From NCBI RefSeq assembly GCF_021018895.1, contig NC_079382.1, positions 16,638,501 through 16,702,500 on the forward strand: a stretch of 64,000 nt of DNA, written 5' to 3'. A program made the translations under genes and the position numbers. The notes beneath the pieces are model-generated. The model was not told the origin of the DNA and searched no databases. It saw only the letters and a program-made list of their open reading frames with translations. This DNA is from Seriola aureovittata. Taxonomy: Eukaryota; Chordata; Actinopteri; Carangiformes; Carangidae. Shown here piece after piece: positions 39,301-51,217 of the stretch; the stretch's first letter is position 1; each line of letters opens with the position of its first letter.

Positions 39301-40391
39301 GACAGCAGGAGTCTCTCAGTAACACATGAACCTCAAACATTCAGTCTTTGAGTGGAGCATCAACTTAGCATTGTGAAACAGCTTGAGAACGACAACAAAA
39401 GAGCCTGTTCTTCTGAAACACCCTGATATATGCTCTCTGATTCTGTTTCCTCGTCTGTTCTGTCTCTGGTAAAAATCTCACTGATACTGTGTTGTCATCA
39501 GTACAAATTTCTTGTTTTGTGTCCTGCACGTGTAGGAAAGTATTTATCCCACATTGCACAAATCAAAAGTATTAATAGAACGAGCGGGGGGAATGGACTT
39601 GCTGCTGTAAGGTCTGAACAGTGTCCATCACTGCACGGCTATTTGGCTCTCTTAATGTCTACTGCTGCTTCCTTCCTGCTTGTGCTAGCTATCATTACAC
39701 AGGAGGGGGTTGGGGAGGATGGAAAGATGGTCTCTGATTTCAGCTCCAATTGAAATCGCTGAATGAGGTGCATCAGACTACGTAGACGCACTGTAGCTTA
39801 GCCATCAATTTAGCTCAATAGCCCCCCTTATTTCCGTTCTAAAAATGGCGAACTAATATGAAACCAGGGCCCGTGTACTCAGTCTGCGGCACACATAGCA
39901 CGTCTGCGGGCACATGTGGGGGGGGGGCAGTGTGTGATTAAGACATCTGCTGGGCGTGATCTCTTGGATGAGACACAAGAACTGCACAGACACATGTTCA
40001 TGGTACAGAGGGCTGCACACACAAGGCATAAGATTATACATATAAACCCCCAATATAGTCTGAATCAACTGTGCTGAGGGCTGACGATCATCTGTCAGAC
40101 AAAGACGCCGTGCCGTATAACACCATGGCCTCGTGTTCAGTCTGTATATGTTCCACAGAATTATAATTGCCTTGGACACTGAATGTGCCCATACTGTAGT
40201 TGTCCCTGTAAGTCTAGCAACATGACGCTGCACAGAGAGACATAGACGGGCTCATATAGGTGTAATCTCACATCTCTGCTGTTCTGTTACTAGCTGGTAG
40301 TGATGTTTTTACGCCGCTGTTACCACTCAGATACTCTCATGTTGAGATCCTGCGCCGAGGGTGTTAACCGTGATCTTTTTGTCTTTTGTAG

Positions 40392-40458
40392 GCTGCTTCC
40401 ACAGACTGTCGGCTTGCTCTACGTCGGCAACTATGACAGGCCCTTTGCAAAGATGAAG
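40392..40458 (+). CDS. rngtt: RNGTT exon D: OB-fold start
   Basis: This exon has 67 bp. Its first base completes the glycine codon left open by the previous exon, and it then reads [20 protein letters not shown] followed by MK, equal to human residues about 481-502. The segment begins the OB-fold lid domain of the guanylyltransferase. Exons C and D total 168 bp (56 codons), exactly as in the human protein. The acceptor is tcttttgtag and the donor is AAG|gtgaga. The exon is too short to be found by frame length alone. Confidence 0.97.
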
Positions 40459-41160
40459 GTGAGAAAATAAATGTGTTGTTTTGTTGAATTCATCCTCATG
40501 CCAACAAGCCAGAAGCCCCCCCCCCCCGTGCTTTTCCAGCTCCCAGATTTCAGTTTTGTTGAAGGCAAGTTAACACAGCCAAGATTTAAAGGAGTGCACA
40601 TTGTTGAGACATGAAGATACAGTATTTAGTTTTAGTAGTATTTAGTATAATAGTTGTGTTGCTTTCCAGGTTAATTATTTTATGTAAATTCTTAAACAGG
40701 AGCTGGGGTGTTTATTTGCTCCAAAGAAGCTGGTCTTTATCAGAGACACCCCTGGGTGCCTCATTTCCTGTGTTATCAGTGCATTTTATCATATTCTATT
40801 AAATTAATTTGGTAAACTCAGAATAATAGTTATCAGTGTGACACAGTTTTCATACCCTTCCTTCATTCACCACCCTGCTGCTCTTAAATTTTCTCTTAAT
40901 GTGAGATACCGTCCTTGCTTACTAATTAATTGCAGTCAGCTCTGCTCTGGGAAGTGGAGGATTTTGATACTCAGTCTGTTTTACTTTGATCTTTTTTGTT
41001 CAGTTTCGAGCTTCCGTCAGTGAAAATCAACACCTCCCTGCACAGATGTTTTACTCTGCTGAGTTGGAAAGTGCTTTTGAAAGAAGTAAAGGAAGTTTTT
41101 TCCTTTCTATACTGAACACGTAGAGATGCAACAGTATGCGCAGGTTTGGTAACCGTAATT

Positions 41161-41275
41161 TTTCAAGCAAAAATGTAAAGATTTGCGTTTTTTCTTTGTT
41201 TTATATCATTTTAAATGGAATATTTTCTGATATTTAAATAAAACGAAACAATTAATTGAGAAAATAATTACATTA
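41161..41275 (-). mobile_element. Internally deleted copy of the 'gctgcaactaacgatt' family
   Basis: AAGCAAAAATG, AGATTTGCGTTTTTTCTTTG, TTTTATATCATTTTAAATGG, then a jump to AACAATTAATTGAGAAAATA. The order fits the family in reverse orientation with its middle removed. It lies 120 bp before a better copy in the opposite orientation. Confidence 0.5.
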
Positions 41276-41397
41276 TGCTGATAACACCCTAATATAAGCT
41301 AGGTAAGTATTGCTTGTCTAGTTTTTTTTTACACCTTTATATTAACTCAGAACTGTGTCGGTGTAATAATTATTCCTTCATGGATTACTCTCACCAC

Positions 41398-41600
41398 GGC
41401 TGCAACTAACGATTATTTTCTCAATCAATTGATGAATCAGTTTGACTATAAAATGTCAGGAAATGGTAAAAAGTTCCACCATAATTTCCCACAGCTCAAG
41501 ATGATGCATTGAAATTGTGTGTTTTATTCAAGAAACTCCCAAAAATATTCAGTTTACAACCAAATATGACAAAGAAACACAGCAAATCGTCAATCATAGC
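41398..41600 (+). mobile_element. Best copy of the 'gctgcaactaacgatt' MITE-like family
   Basis: It starts GGCTGCAACTAACGATTATT and continues TCTCAATCAATTGATGAATC, ACTATAAAATGTCAGGAAAT, ACCATAATTTCCCACAGCTC, AAGATGATGCATTGAAATT, CAACCAAATATGACAAAGAA and ACACAGCAAATCGTC. This is the phrase order of a very abundant teleost non-coding DNA element. The distal third (the part with tandem 'cgattaatcg' words) is missing. Other copies in this window are at 8655, 9434, 11991, 41161 and 49946. Confidence 0.8.
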
Positions 41601-42400
41601 AGCTCTAACTCACATTACCAAATCATGTTAGGCTGTCTGTGGTATTTTGTACCATCGGCAGGACAGAGAGGGTTTTATTAGCTGCTCTTACTGTAACAGT
41701 GAGACTGAGTTCAAGTGTTTCCTGGCTGCATATCGCCTGTGTGAATTTGCAGTGTTGTGCTGTGTGGAATCACGCACACACTCCATCATCAGACCTTTGA
41801 CCTACAGCAATTCACAGTCGAGTGCACTCCACAATAACAAGCAATCTCATCCATATAAGGGTATTATGGTAATTCACTGGTCCGGGGGCAGCGATGAGGT
41901 TTAGGAGAAACACGATAGAACTTTGCATTTTGTTCTACGATTTCTATTTTGATGCACATTTCTTTAATGCTATTATTCAAAATGGGAATTTCCCACTTTG
42001 ACTTTAAAGATGTGTAGGCTTCCCAACAGTCACAGTCATGGTTAAGACACACAGTAAATAAGTGTTTCTGTTCCCTCTGGATTTGTCGCTGCTGTGCCAG
42101 ATTCCCATGTATCAGCCCTGGGCTCTGTAACTGAACAAGGTAGAGTCTCTGTTTGCTGCTCGGTGTATAAGCTCATCTTAGGAAAACGGAGCAAATCGCT
42201 GGAGCCCTGAGGTCATCTTCTCTCAGCCCTCATGTTGCTATTTTTGCCATGATACGTGTTTAACATCCGGCCCAAGTGTGAATATGCTAAGAAATGGTAA
42301 TTGCATGCCAGTAAAGGACATGGCGACTTGTGGTTTTGGCTGCCTGTGTATAATATGTTCCTGATAAATCTGACATGTAGTGCCACCTCTGCACAGGCTG

Positions 42401-42406
<6 letters not shown>

Positions 42407-42431
<25 letters not shown>
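42407..42431. repeat. (TG)n microsatellite, short
   Basis: About 12 TG units, followed by TTTGTGTGTTTG. Confidence 0.95.
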
Positions 42432-45400
42432 TTGTGTGTTTGTGGCCTGCAGTGCTCCAAAACAGAGTAATTTTGAAATTCATGCCTTGCTCACGGGCAT
42501 GTTAGAAATGCCCGCATGTCGATTAGATGTAATTTGAGGCACATTCAGCTGCCGCCTCATTTGAAAGCGTTCAGCTGCTGGAAAATACAAATGAAACCAA
42601 CTTTTTTTGTAATTAGAAAAATGTTGTAATCTTCATGAAAACCTGTTTTATTGGCTCAATTCTTCCAGTTTAGCTCCGTATTGTTGTAATTCTTACACTG
42701 CTGGAACCTACAGGGAATTGCGAAAAATGAATTTTGGAAGGGAGCTTTCATGATGCTTTATCAGCTCAGCCTTTCGAAAAGGGAGAGGATATTGTGAAAG
42801 AGCAAGCCGAGTGAGACCCTTCTGTCTAGTCAATGTCTAGACTTCATGAGCATTTACTGAGAATGGTTTAATTATGAAAAGCTGATGTCTGGATCTATTT
42901 ATGGATCAATTTATATTAAAGACATGTAAGATTCTCTAATCCATTGTCTCTCATTAGAAAGGAAGACATGTAAAAACATGGTCAGTCTCGTGAGAGTTGC
43001 AGCCTCCCTTTTGCTTGTTCATCAGTTCTAATTAATGTTGGCTATGTTGCAACTAAAGCACATTCTTCCACCGCATTGCTTGGCCATAGTTTCTACTGGC
43101 CATAATCGCATTGTAATCACCAAAGTAATTACTGAGATGTGGGAACATCGCAGCATCCTTAAGTATCTCTTCAACAGGGCATACACCATCTCCCAGGTTA
43201 GTTGAACTTATTTTGAAGAGTAAAATTACCACCCAGACTGGCTGTTGTAAAAATCCCTCACAATGGTTGTCCTGTGTGATGAGGGATTATTAAACACATT
43301 GAAAACTCACTTCAGGTTTCACTTCCAAATAAAGTGGTAGCTCCTCTTCCAGCTGGTTTACGACCTGTCTGATCATTGGTGCTTGTTGCCCTGTTGGACC
43401 TATTTTATTAGAGATGCACAAATCTGAAAAAAAATTTCTTTCTTTTCTAATACCAATGCTTTCTTCTCTGAAAACATAAAATCTCCTCGCCTCTCTTTCT
43501 GAAACTGTTGTAAGCTAATGTGAGGCTGTAACTACAGCTCCATGCTTAACAATAGGCAAAGAAGGTCATACACCATTTGTGAACATTTTTATTTATTATT
43601 TTTTACAAGGTTTATGAATTCGAGTCAGCATCAAGTCTAGCTGCTAAAAGTTTAATGAATATCAGTCATTATGTATGTCTATGTATTCAGTTGCAAAAAT
43701 TTCTTCACTGTTAGAAAAACAAGTACAGTGTAGGTAACTTTAGCTAATGAATGTCATTATCGGCACTTAAAGTTTTCATCATAAAAGCCTACTAATGCCT
43801 AGGACTACTTCACATTAAAATGATTGTGAAACATAAGTGCAAAAGTATCAGTGGTCCCTTATCTTATCAATGCAAATGGATGGATTGCAGCAGAAGGTTG
43901 TATTTAATATGGATCTGCAACATTTGGCTGATACCCAGTATCAGCATTCCTGCTATTATTTGTTTTGTCATTTTGTTCAGAGATCTGTGGTGATAAATAA
44001 TAATAGTTTTCATTTATGTTGCTGGATTACAGTAGACCTCTTCTTAGGACTGTGTGAGTGTCTTCATTGACATTGACTTCTCCTATGTTAGTCTTGTTGC
44101 ACCTGCTAAGACAGATATCTTTGTTACTGCTCCACAGAGCTTTGTAACATCACCCAGGACACCTGCGGGGATGTGCAGGTCCTTTGAATATAAATAGGAT
44201 GGTTTAAGTTTAGAGTTACCAGGGGGTGGGTGAAAAATGATTCACATTAGAGTCACGATTCTTATCTTCTTTAATTCGGAATAGATACACAAATGCCAAA
44301 AATAGATTATTTTGTGAGAACATTAGTTGATAGTGTTTTGTTGATGCAAAAAAAATTAAAAAGGATTTCGTCACACACTGCGGCACTTTACAAAACTTCA
44401 ACCAACTCTGGTGAGGTGAAGAAAATAACTCATACAACATTTTGCGTAATGAAAGTAGCATTGTAGCCCAGAGGCTGTTCTCCACTTCTGGAGAACAACA
44501 ACACAGCAATGTTTTTCACCCATTACTCCAGAACTCCACAACAACAACAAATACTTAACTGGTTATGTCGCTCAGTAAATTACATAATCATTTTTTCCTA
44601 CAGGAAGAAGTCTGTAAAATGCTTTAAATTAATGCAGTTAATTGATTTAAAAAGCTGTACACGCACGCACAAACACACTTTCTCTGCTTTTTTTTTCTGT
44701 TAATCAGACAGCGGTCCTCATCAGGACCAGTTTGCTTAACTTTCGTTATGTTATGATTCATTTGCCATTCAGTGGGCAAAGGACAGGAGTGCCCCCTTTG
44801 GTTTTTATTGAATCGAGAAATCAATAGATCAAATCCTTACAATGCCAAAGATCCCCACCACCAAGAGTTACCGCTGAGTTCTACTCCTGTTACACTAAGA
44901 AGAGTTTTCAGGCTTCCTGGGTTTCTGCATTATTCCAGGTCTGACTTGTAGAAATGGTAGAATTTTCCAAAGCCTGGCTTAAGTAATGGCTGTTGATTTC
45001 CCATTTAGTTCTGCACTTTCATGGAGTCGACTTCCTGTGCAGAGCTATATGTGGCCTGCGAGTAGAGCTCATTAATCATAAATAATCTGAATGGTGCCTG
45101 ACAGATGCAGTCACCAGAGACGGAGATAAGAGCAGCTCTCTGTCAAAGACCGCCGGCTTTGATGAAGCGGTGAGAGTTTGGCAGCGTGCACTCCACCTCC
45201 TGAGTGCTGAAATGCCTCTGACTCTTTTTACCTTCAATGATTTCCCCCAATTTGTACGACTCCATGTGCATCATTAAGTGAGCGTGAAACCGAGTGTTTT
45301 TCTGTGTAATCAGCGGTGACACTTTCTCATTGAAGTTCAATTAAATTATTGAAGTGAGTTTTCGTTCTGTTACTTTTTAAGAATTTTGTTGTCCACAGCT

Positions 45401-46732
45401 TTTGTCTATTATTTGAGATGTTGGATTTAAAAACTATAAATGCTGCCAGCAGCTGAATGTGCTGCCAGCAGATAACTTAAGAAAGACACTTGATGCTGCA
45501 CAACAAACTAATCAATTAAAAGTTAGAGGGAGTCATGTGATGGAAGTCTCTGCAGGTTTTTTGTTCGCTTTGTTTAATTGCCAGACATGACCATGTTCGC
45601 CTGCTCTCCCATTATTTGTCTCTGTTACACATTATTACCTCGTTTTTCTCCTCTGAGATCTCCTTAGCTCTGATGTGACAGCCAATCTGAATGCGTTGGA
45701 TAATGATCGGTATTATACGTATTCACTCGAGACGTGGCGCTGACGTCATTTAATGGGTTCATGTGGAGGTGCTGGACTCGCATTTGTTGTGTGACACAGC
45801 TATTTAAGACCACCTATAGCCATAATCTGAAGTGATTACATTGTAGATAATACAGCATGTGAGGCGACTATTCACCTTCACTTTATAATACACAATTTGC
45901 CGAACCATTCAGCTGACTTGGGTATATTTCATTAGGAGCTGATATTAATGGACAGAGGACATCTAATGCATTCTGTTTGAAAGCATATATTAAAGATTGA
46001 ACATTAGTTTTTATACTTTGCATCAGCTGCATTGTTCCCTCTGAGGGGGTGTTTGTTCATGTTCGTACTTTTGCATCCTCTCTCTGCTTATATATTCTTT
46101 CATCTAGTTTCTCGTTATTAAAATGGACCTGAGTGCTGCCGCGTCACAGACCTCAGGGACGGTTCTGATGAAGTCTAGAATGAAACAAAGACAGGGCCAG
46201 GAAAACAAAACAAGCTATTCAAGGAAATTGCAAACTTTGGATGTTTACTCATCCGTGTCGCTATCTCTGCGAAAGTGCTGTAATAAAGTGTAGTGCAGTG
46301 TCCTCATACAACAGCCCGCTCAGATTCCAATATTTGATAAAGAAGCAGGTTGACTCTGTATGTTGTGCTCTGGCTGGTAAAAGGTCAGCTGTCATAAATT
46401 CTTAGCATTTTATTTGTTTTTGGCCCCAATTTCTGCTTCATTGCACGATATAGCAACTATATGTGCTGGTCCCATTCTCCCTGTCTTAGGATAAGATTTA
46501 GGTTTGGATGCGGAAATTATCTGCGAATGATCGCCAAAAACTTTTGCCTCTCATCATGAAAAACACTTGTAGTAGCCCAGTGTGTGTTTGTCTGTCTGGC
46601 TGTTGCAGTGCTCATGCACTAAAGACTGTTGTTTATGCTGAAATAAAGATGCCCTCTCCAAACATCATTAACGCTGCTCAACAGCTGGAGTTAAAGTCTG
46701 ACCTTTACTTGTTATTGTTACATTAATATAAC

Positions 46733-47245
46733 CAGTGGTGGAAGAAGTATTAAGATATTTTTCTCAAGTGAAGGTAGCACTAGTAGTACTATAAATGTAC
46801 ATTACACTTACAAGTCAAAGTCCCACATTAAACAAAAGTGTAAAGGCATAAGTATTAGCAGCAAAACATAGTTAAAGTATGAAAAATAAAAGTTTTCATA
46901 TGCAGAATGCTAACCATTCAGAGCCTTATATTTATCATATACATTATCTTAATTTTACCAGTGCATCACCTTATAAGCTTCTTTTTAATACTGTCAGAAA
47001 TTTTAACTCAACAGACATTTTGAAGTTTAATCAGTAACAATGCATCATATTTTATAAGCTAATCATGTGTTTACATGTAAAATCTTAATTTGCAAAAAAA
47101 TAGCCTCAAACTCCAGATGTGAAATAAATGTAGTAGAGTCGAAATATAAAGTAACATAAAATGGGAATACACAAATGAAGTACAAGTACCTCAAATTTGT
47201 ATTTAAGCACAGTTTTTGAGTTACTCTCTAGTTTTTTCTTCCAGT
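46733..47245 (+). mobile_element. Near-complete 'cagtggtggaagaagta' non-autonomous repeat
   Basis: It begins CAGTGGTGGAAGAAGTATTA and continues through AAGTCAAAGTCCCACATTAA, GGCATAAGTATTAGCAGC, CAGAATGCTAACCATTCAGA, AATGCATCATATTTTATAAG, GTGTTTACATGTAAAATCTT, GAAATAAATGTAGTAGAGTC and AAGTACAAGTACCTCAAAT, ending near TTCTTCCAG. The phrase order is that of a well-known, very abundant teleost repeat whose ends are inverted (cagtggtgg...ccaccactg). The right end has decayed. There is no coding capacity. Confidence 0.8.
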
Positions 47246-49309
47246 TACCTCCCATGCTACAATGTCAGCTTATTGTCCAGCTGTGTTGTAAAATATCCTT
47301 CAGAAAAAGTGTGAAAAGAGCACTGAGAGCCACTCAAACCAGCGGATATCGAGTGCAGATAATTGCCATAACGTCACAACTGTCCTGTTCATCAAACCAC
47401 CAAAACAACATGCCAGAATAGGCCTGTTTTCACAGAAACATTTTGACATGTGACACCAGAAAAAGCTCTGGTGTAAATAATAACAGTGAATTCAGCTGAA
47501 ATCCATCTAGCTGCGTTAGTTTCATGTTATTGTTTACACCTGTGCTGTTCCTTCTACGACAAGTCGAAATGTCTGCTGTGGAAACCTAAAGCTAAACCTT
47601 GAGATATTATGCTGGAAATCAGGATCAGATGATTATGAATAGTTGGGTTTTTTTGTTTTTGTCCACCTTATCACAGAATCTGATGAATATGAAACAATAA
47701 CAATTTCATTTACAGTAAGAAATCCCAAAAATATGTTTCTGAGAGGTAATCATTTTAAAATCAGAGGAAATATTTAAGCCTTAATGAGAACATCAGATGA
47801 CACACTGGTTCTGCACTTCAATGTGGTGAAACTCCATCTGTAAAGACACATCCATGTCAGCATTATTATTCATAATTTTGAGCCTGTGTGTCAAAACTAT
47901 AATGCACAATAACAACAAATTCACTGATTGCAGAATAGAGCTTTTTATATTTCCTGTGTCCTTTTATATTTATTCAAACAATATGTTGTTATGATTGAAG
48001 CACACGCAAGGTGCAAGTCAATAAATATGGATGATTTCATATTGTCTGGTTTCAGTCGGTGACACAGTAACAGACATAAAACAGGCCTCATCTTTAAAAG
48101 CTGTACTTAAGAAACTTCAGTTTGCATTTGGAAAAAAAAAGGAAAAAGTTTAAGGACTTCCATGAGCACTTGCACCCTTCCTCATTAGTGTTTCGTATAC
48201 TACATTCTAATCTTTATGTTGGAGTAGAAAAGCAGAACGACTCAGCCATTCTCCGCTGCATTAGTGCTACATTGGCTGATGAAGAGTTCAACTGACAAAG
48301 TCCCTGATAACTGGTGGCACATGTGCGCTGCCATAATGAGAGAGATTTGGACGGATTAAGCACCAAGTGGTGATGAAAAATGGCAGCCAACATGTCACCC
48401 CTTACCAGCAGGAAGAGATCCCAGCCTGTAGCAGCGCATCCCGCCTGCCTGTACTGCCCCTCACAGTTTTCTGGCAGCGTGCTGCATCGAGCTTTAGGAA
48501 GGCTTAGAGATTCTGTCGCTGCTTTAGATCGTCTGTTCCTCTCCAAATAAAGAAATGTTTAATTTACAGTCTTATTAATGTGCTGTATGTCTTCAAACAA
48601 GATCAAAGGAAGTTGTTTTAGAGACAAATCTGAATTGTGAAAATAATGACAGTGTTCGAGTTGCAAATTCTCAAGGTCATCGTATGAAATCCAACATCTA
48701 GAATTTCTCTCTTTGGCATGTTTTCTTTCTCTCCCTTTTTGTCTTCCTTCCTCACGCACTTTCATGCTTCCTGTGTGATTTCCAACCCCCCCGCTGTGAG
48801 CCCAGATGCCCCACACTCCAGGATCAGACGAGCTCTTACTTTGTGTTTTTGCGACTTGCCAAACACCAACGCTTTCCTGGCAGCGGCGCTCACGCTCTGA
48901 CCTTTGCTGCAGGTCACGTGTTCACACCGAACCCTGCAGGTCGGCCTCTTTATCCACGGAGCCTCCACACTATCCTTCTGAACGGCCTGAAAAATCACAG
49001 ACGAGCATTTCATAATGACTCCCGTTGTTGTTCTCTTGATTTCTTTGAAAGCCCACCATTACCCTGTTTCAGCTGCACTTTTTGCTTCCCAGCAGCTCTA
49101 GGGTTTGCATTTTCCAAGTCCTGAGAATCCTCTCAGTGAGACACAGTCCCTCGACAAATAAACAACAGATGCTCAAATGTCTTCTTTGACTCATACTTGA
49201 TCTTCAGTATCGTGTGCGATTTTCAAATACTTCAGCAGTGCTACAGTGTGCTCAGTGCGTAGAGTTGATTTTGTTTTCAAAGCAGAATATGATGTAATAA
49301 GTCAGTGAT

Positions 49310-49400
49310 CCCGTATAGCTCAGTGGGATGAGCAGGAACTTCTGTTGCTCTGCTTTGTTGGGGGCTACATCAAAGAGTTAGAGACGATCACACTGTGTGA
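49310..49400 (+). mobile_element. tRNA-derived SINE head (degenerate)
   Basis: CCCGTATAGCTCAGTGGGAT contains a perfect polymerase III A-box (TAGCTCAGTGGG). The expected B-box about 40 bp downstream (GGTTCGANTCC) is replaced by CATCAAAGAGTTAGAGAC, so this is a decayed SINE and not a functional tRNA gene. The sequence cannot be folded into a full cloverleaf by eye. Confidence 0.55.
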
Positions 49401-49945
49401 GTGTCTGTCTATGTTTTTGTATTAAGACACCAGTTTTAGCTCAAATCCTTAAGCAGCTTTGCAACAGAGGAAAATCTATTTAACTGTTAAATTCCTCTCT
49501 CAGTAATGGTGATTTTCTTGAACCTTAAATCTCCATTCTTCTAGATGTTCCGTCTCTCATCCTTTTAATAATGAGATGCATAAAACACTTTCTGAAGTCT
49601 CACGACAGTCATTCCTTGGTGCTGACGTTCATACATTTATTTGCCTCTCAGACTCAAAGAACAAAATCCGCATCAACACTCTCATAGTTAATAGAATATC
49701 CATGTGATACCGAGTGTTTATTTTTCTCTTGGAATGTTGCAAAAAATAATAATAACTCAATATCACCTTACTGGCTTTTTCTCCCGGGGCTTTCACCCAA
49801 AACCCATGGTCTTTTTCGGCTGTCTGTTATCGCGTATATTTCCATGAAATCTGGTATAGACCGTGAGATGTGATTGAAAGTTAATGATAAAAACTAATGA
49901 GTGGACCATGAGCTGGGATTAAGATGCTTTGATATAGTTTAGTGC

Positions 49946-50330
49946 TGAAACAATTAATTGATTAAATAAACTTTATTGACACCACAGAGGGAAACTCATG
50001 TGGCACGACGGCCGAAGTAGATCTTTAAGAAAAATTTAAAATCTACAATACTGTATAAATTATGAACATCTACTACATACAAAAGAAACCTAAAACAAAA
50101 ATGTTCTTAACACTATATGCACAACCATAAATAGTAAATATGAAGTCAATCATCAGAAAATAAGACTTTGATTATCATTTAATGTGTTTCTTCTGCAAAA
50201 ATGCCAAATTTTGCTGCTTCCAGCTTCTCAAATATCTTTTTATATCTTTGTCTATTCAATATCTTTGGGTTCGGACTGTTGGTGAAACAAATAAATCAAA
50301 CTGTTCTGATTCCTCAAAGTTTAATGGATT
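49946..50330 (-). mobile_element. 'gctgcaactaacgatt' family copy split by a retroelement tail
   Basis: The distal terminus AGTGCTGAAACAATTAATTG (49946-49972) and the remaining body (50147-50330: TGATTATCATTTAATGTGTT, TGCAAAAATGCCAAATTTTG, CTGCTTCCAGCTTCTCAAAT, TTTGGGTTCGGACTGTTGGT) belong to one element in reverse orientation. They are separated by about 170 bp of unrelated sequence (49973-50146). Confidence 0.7.
49973..50146. mobile_element. LINE-tail-like insertion nested in the MITE copy
   Basis: ATAAACTTTATTGACACCAC followed by AGAGGGAAACTCATGTGGCA resembles the LINE 3' tail at 17191-17220 (AATCCCCAGAGGGAAATT). The rest is A-rich. Its placement inside another repeat gives a relative age: the MITE copy is older. 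Confidence 0.5.
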
Positions 50331-50878
50331 TTGAAACTACAACATTTTTATTGCAGATTTAAACAAGAATACCAGTGTAATATTTGTTTTTTGGCAAAAA
50401 TGACAAACTAACAAATGTATTTGCTGCTGGTGCCAGAAGCAATATAATCCATCATGCTGAGCTGCACATTCATTGTATTTTTATCCTATTCTTCATTTTT
50501 AACATCATCGTCACTGTAGCTGTATTTCAATTTTGTAAGGTCGACGGTTGGCGTTGCCCTCCAAGCTGCCTTAAGCTTCATTTTTCCTTTTTACTGCTAC
50601 TAAAAGTGTCCATTGGTAAGTAGTAAGAGCAAAAGTGAAGATAATAATTTAAAGCGTATTCATATCATTTTTGAAGCTGCAGCTACACGTGCCAGTCATT
50701 GTGAGCTGTTGATTTCCGTCAGTGCAGCGCTGTCTCTGAGAGTTTTTATAATGACTGATATCCGTGACTCCCTGAGGAGGAAACAAATCTGTATATGAGA
50801 CCATCTACGCTTCTGACTGCGCCAACACACCTCACAGGATTTGTAAAATTACACTGGTATTTCTTTGAGTCTGTGTTG

Positions 50879-50896
50879 AAAAAAAAAAAAAAAAAA
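50879..50896. repeat. Poly(A) run of 18, 40 bp before an exon
   Basis: A homopolymer just upstream of the polypyrimidine tract and acceptor of RNGTT exon E. It lies in the zone where a branch point would normally sit. Confidence 0.95.
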
Positions 50897-50935
50897 GTAC
50901 AAACCATCTGTGTCCTTTCATCTTTGTCTGCGCAG

Positions 50936-51059
50936 GCCACTAAAGAGCTGAAACAGTATGACAACAAGATCATCGAGTGCACCTTTGCCAACAACAGCTG
51001 GGTGTTCATGAGGCAGAGGGTGGACAAGAGCTTCCCCAACTCCTACGACACGGCCATGG
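50936..51059 (+). CDS. rngtt: RNGTT exon E: OB-fold and motif VI
   Basis: This exon has 124 bp, starting in phase 0 and ending after the first base of an alanine codon (ATGG|gtgaga). It reads [20 protein letters not shown] then [20 protein letters not shown] and M, equal to human residues about 503-543. [10 protein letters not shown] is nucleotidyltransferase motif VI of the OB-fold lid, needed for attack of the catalytic lysine on GTP; its R, D and K (human R530, D532, K533) are all present. The acceptor is tttgtctgcgcag. Skipping this exon would shift the frame, because 124 is not a multiple of three. The open frame that continues past the donor is intronic. Confidence 0.98.
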
Positions 51060-51168
51060 GTGAGACTTCCAGCAGTTATTTATTAATATGTCACTATCTC
51101 CTCTATCTGTGTCTCAGTCTGAGTGAATAACAACCCGTCAGCCTGCGATTAATGGCTCATTCATTGCG

Positions 51169-51217
<49 letters not shown>

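Larger units (their letters stand above)
34579..40391 (+). other. rngtt: rngtt intron C (about 5.8 kb)
   Basis: This intron runs from gtaagt to cttttgtag and splits a glycine codon (two bases before, one after). Two adjoining repeats occupy 35130-35775. A (GA)n patch is at 36271-36301 and a pure purine stretch at 36445-36482. The segment 37740-38160 (with a CAA-repeat at about 37898-37912) looks like an old retroelement fragment, but I cannot place it. The stretches 34600-35120, 35780-36260, 36500-37730, 38170-38660 and 38910-40380 hold nothing recognisable. Confidence 0.9.
40459..50935 (+). other. rngtt: rngtt intron D (about 10.5 kb)
   Basis: This intron runs from gtgaga to tttgtctgcgcag. 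It has MITE-like copies at 41161-41275 and 41398-41600, a (TG)n tract at 42407-42431, a near-complete repeat at 46733-47245, a tRNA-like SINE head at 49310-49400, a nested repeat at 49946-50330 and an 18-bp A-run (50879-50896) just before the acceptor. A C-run lies at about 40518-40527. The region 43395-43960 contains phrases such as AGAGATGCACAAATCTGAA and TTTGGCTGATACCCAGTATC, which hint at one more degenerate repeat. The stretches 40530-41150, 41610-43390, 43970-46720, 47250-49300 and 50340-50870 show nothing recognisable. Confidence 0.9.

Noticed and set aside
39853..40233. 126-codon minus-strand frame before exon D
   Set aside because: It shows no domain, contains a C-run artefact (PPPHMCP), and has no homology I recognise.
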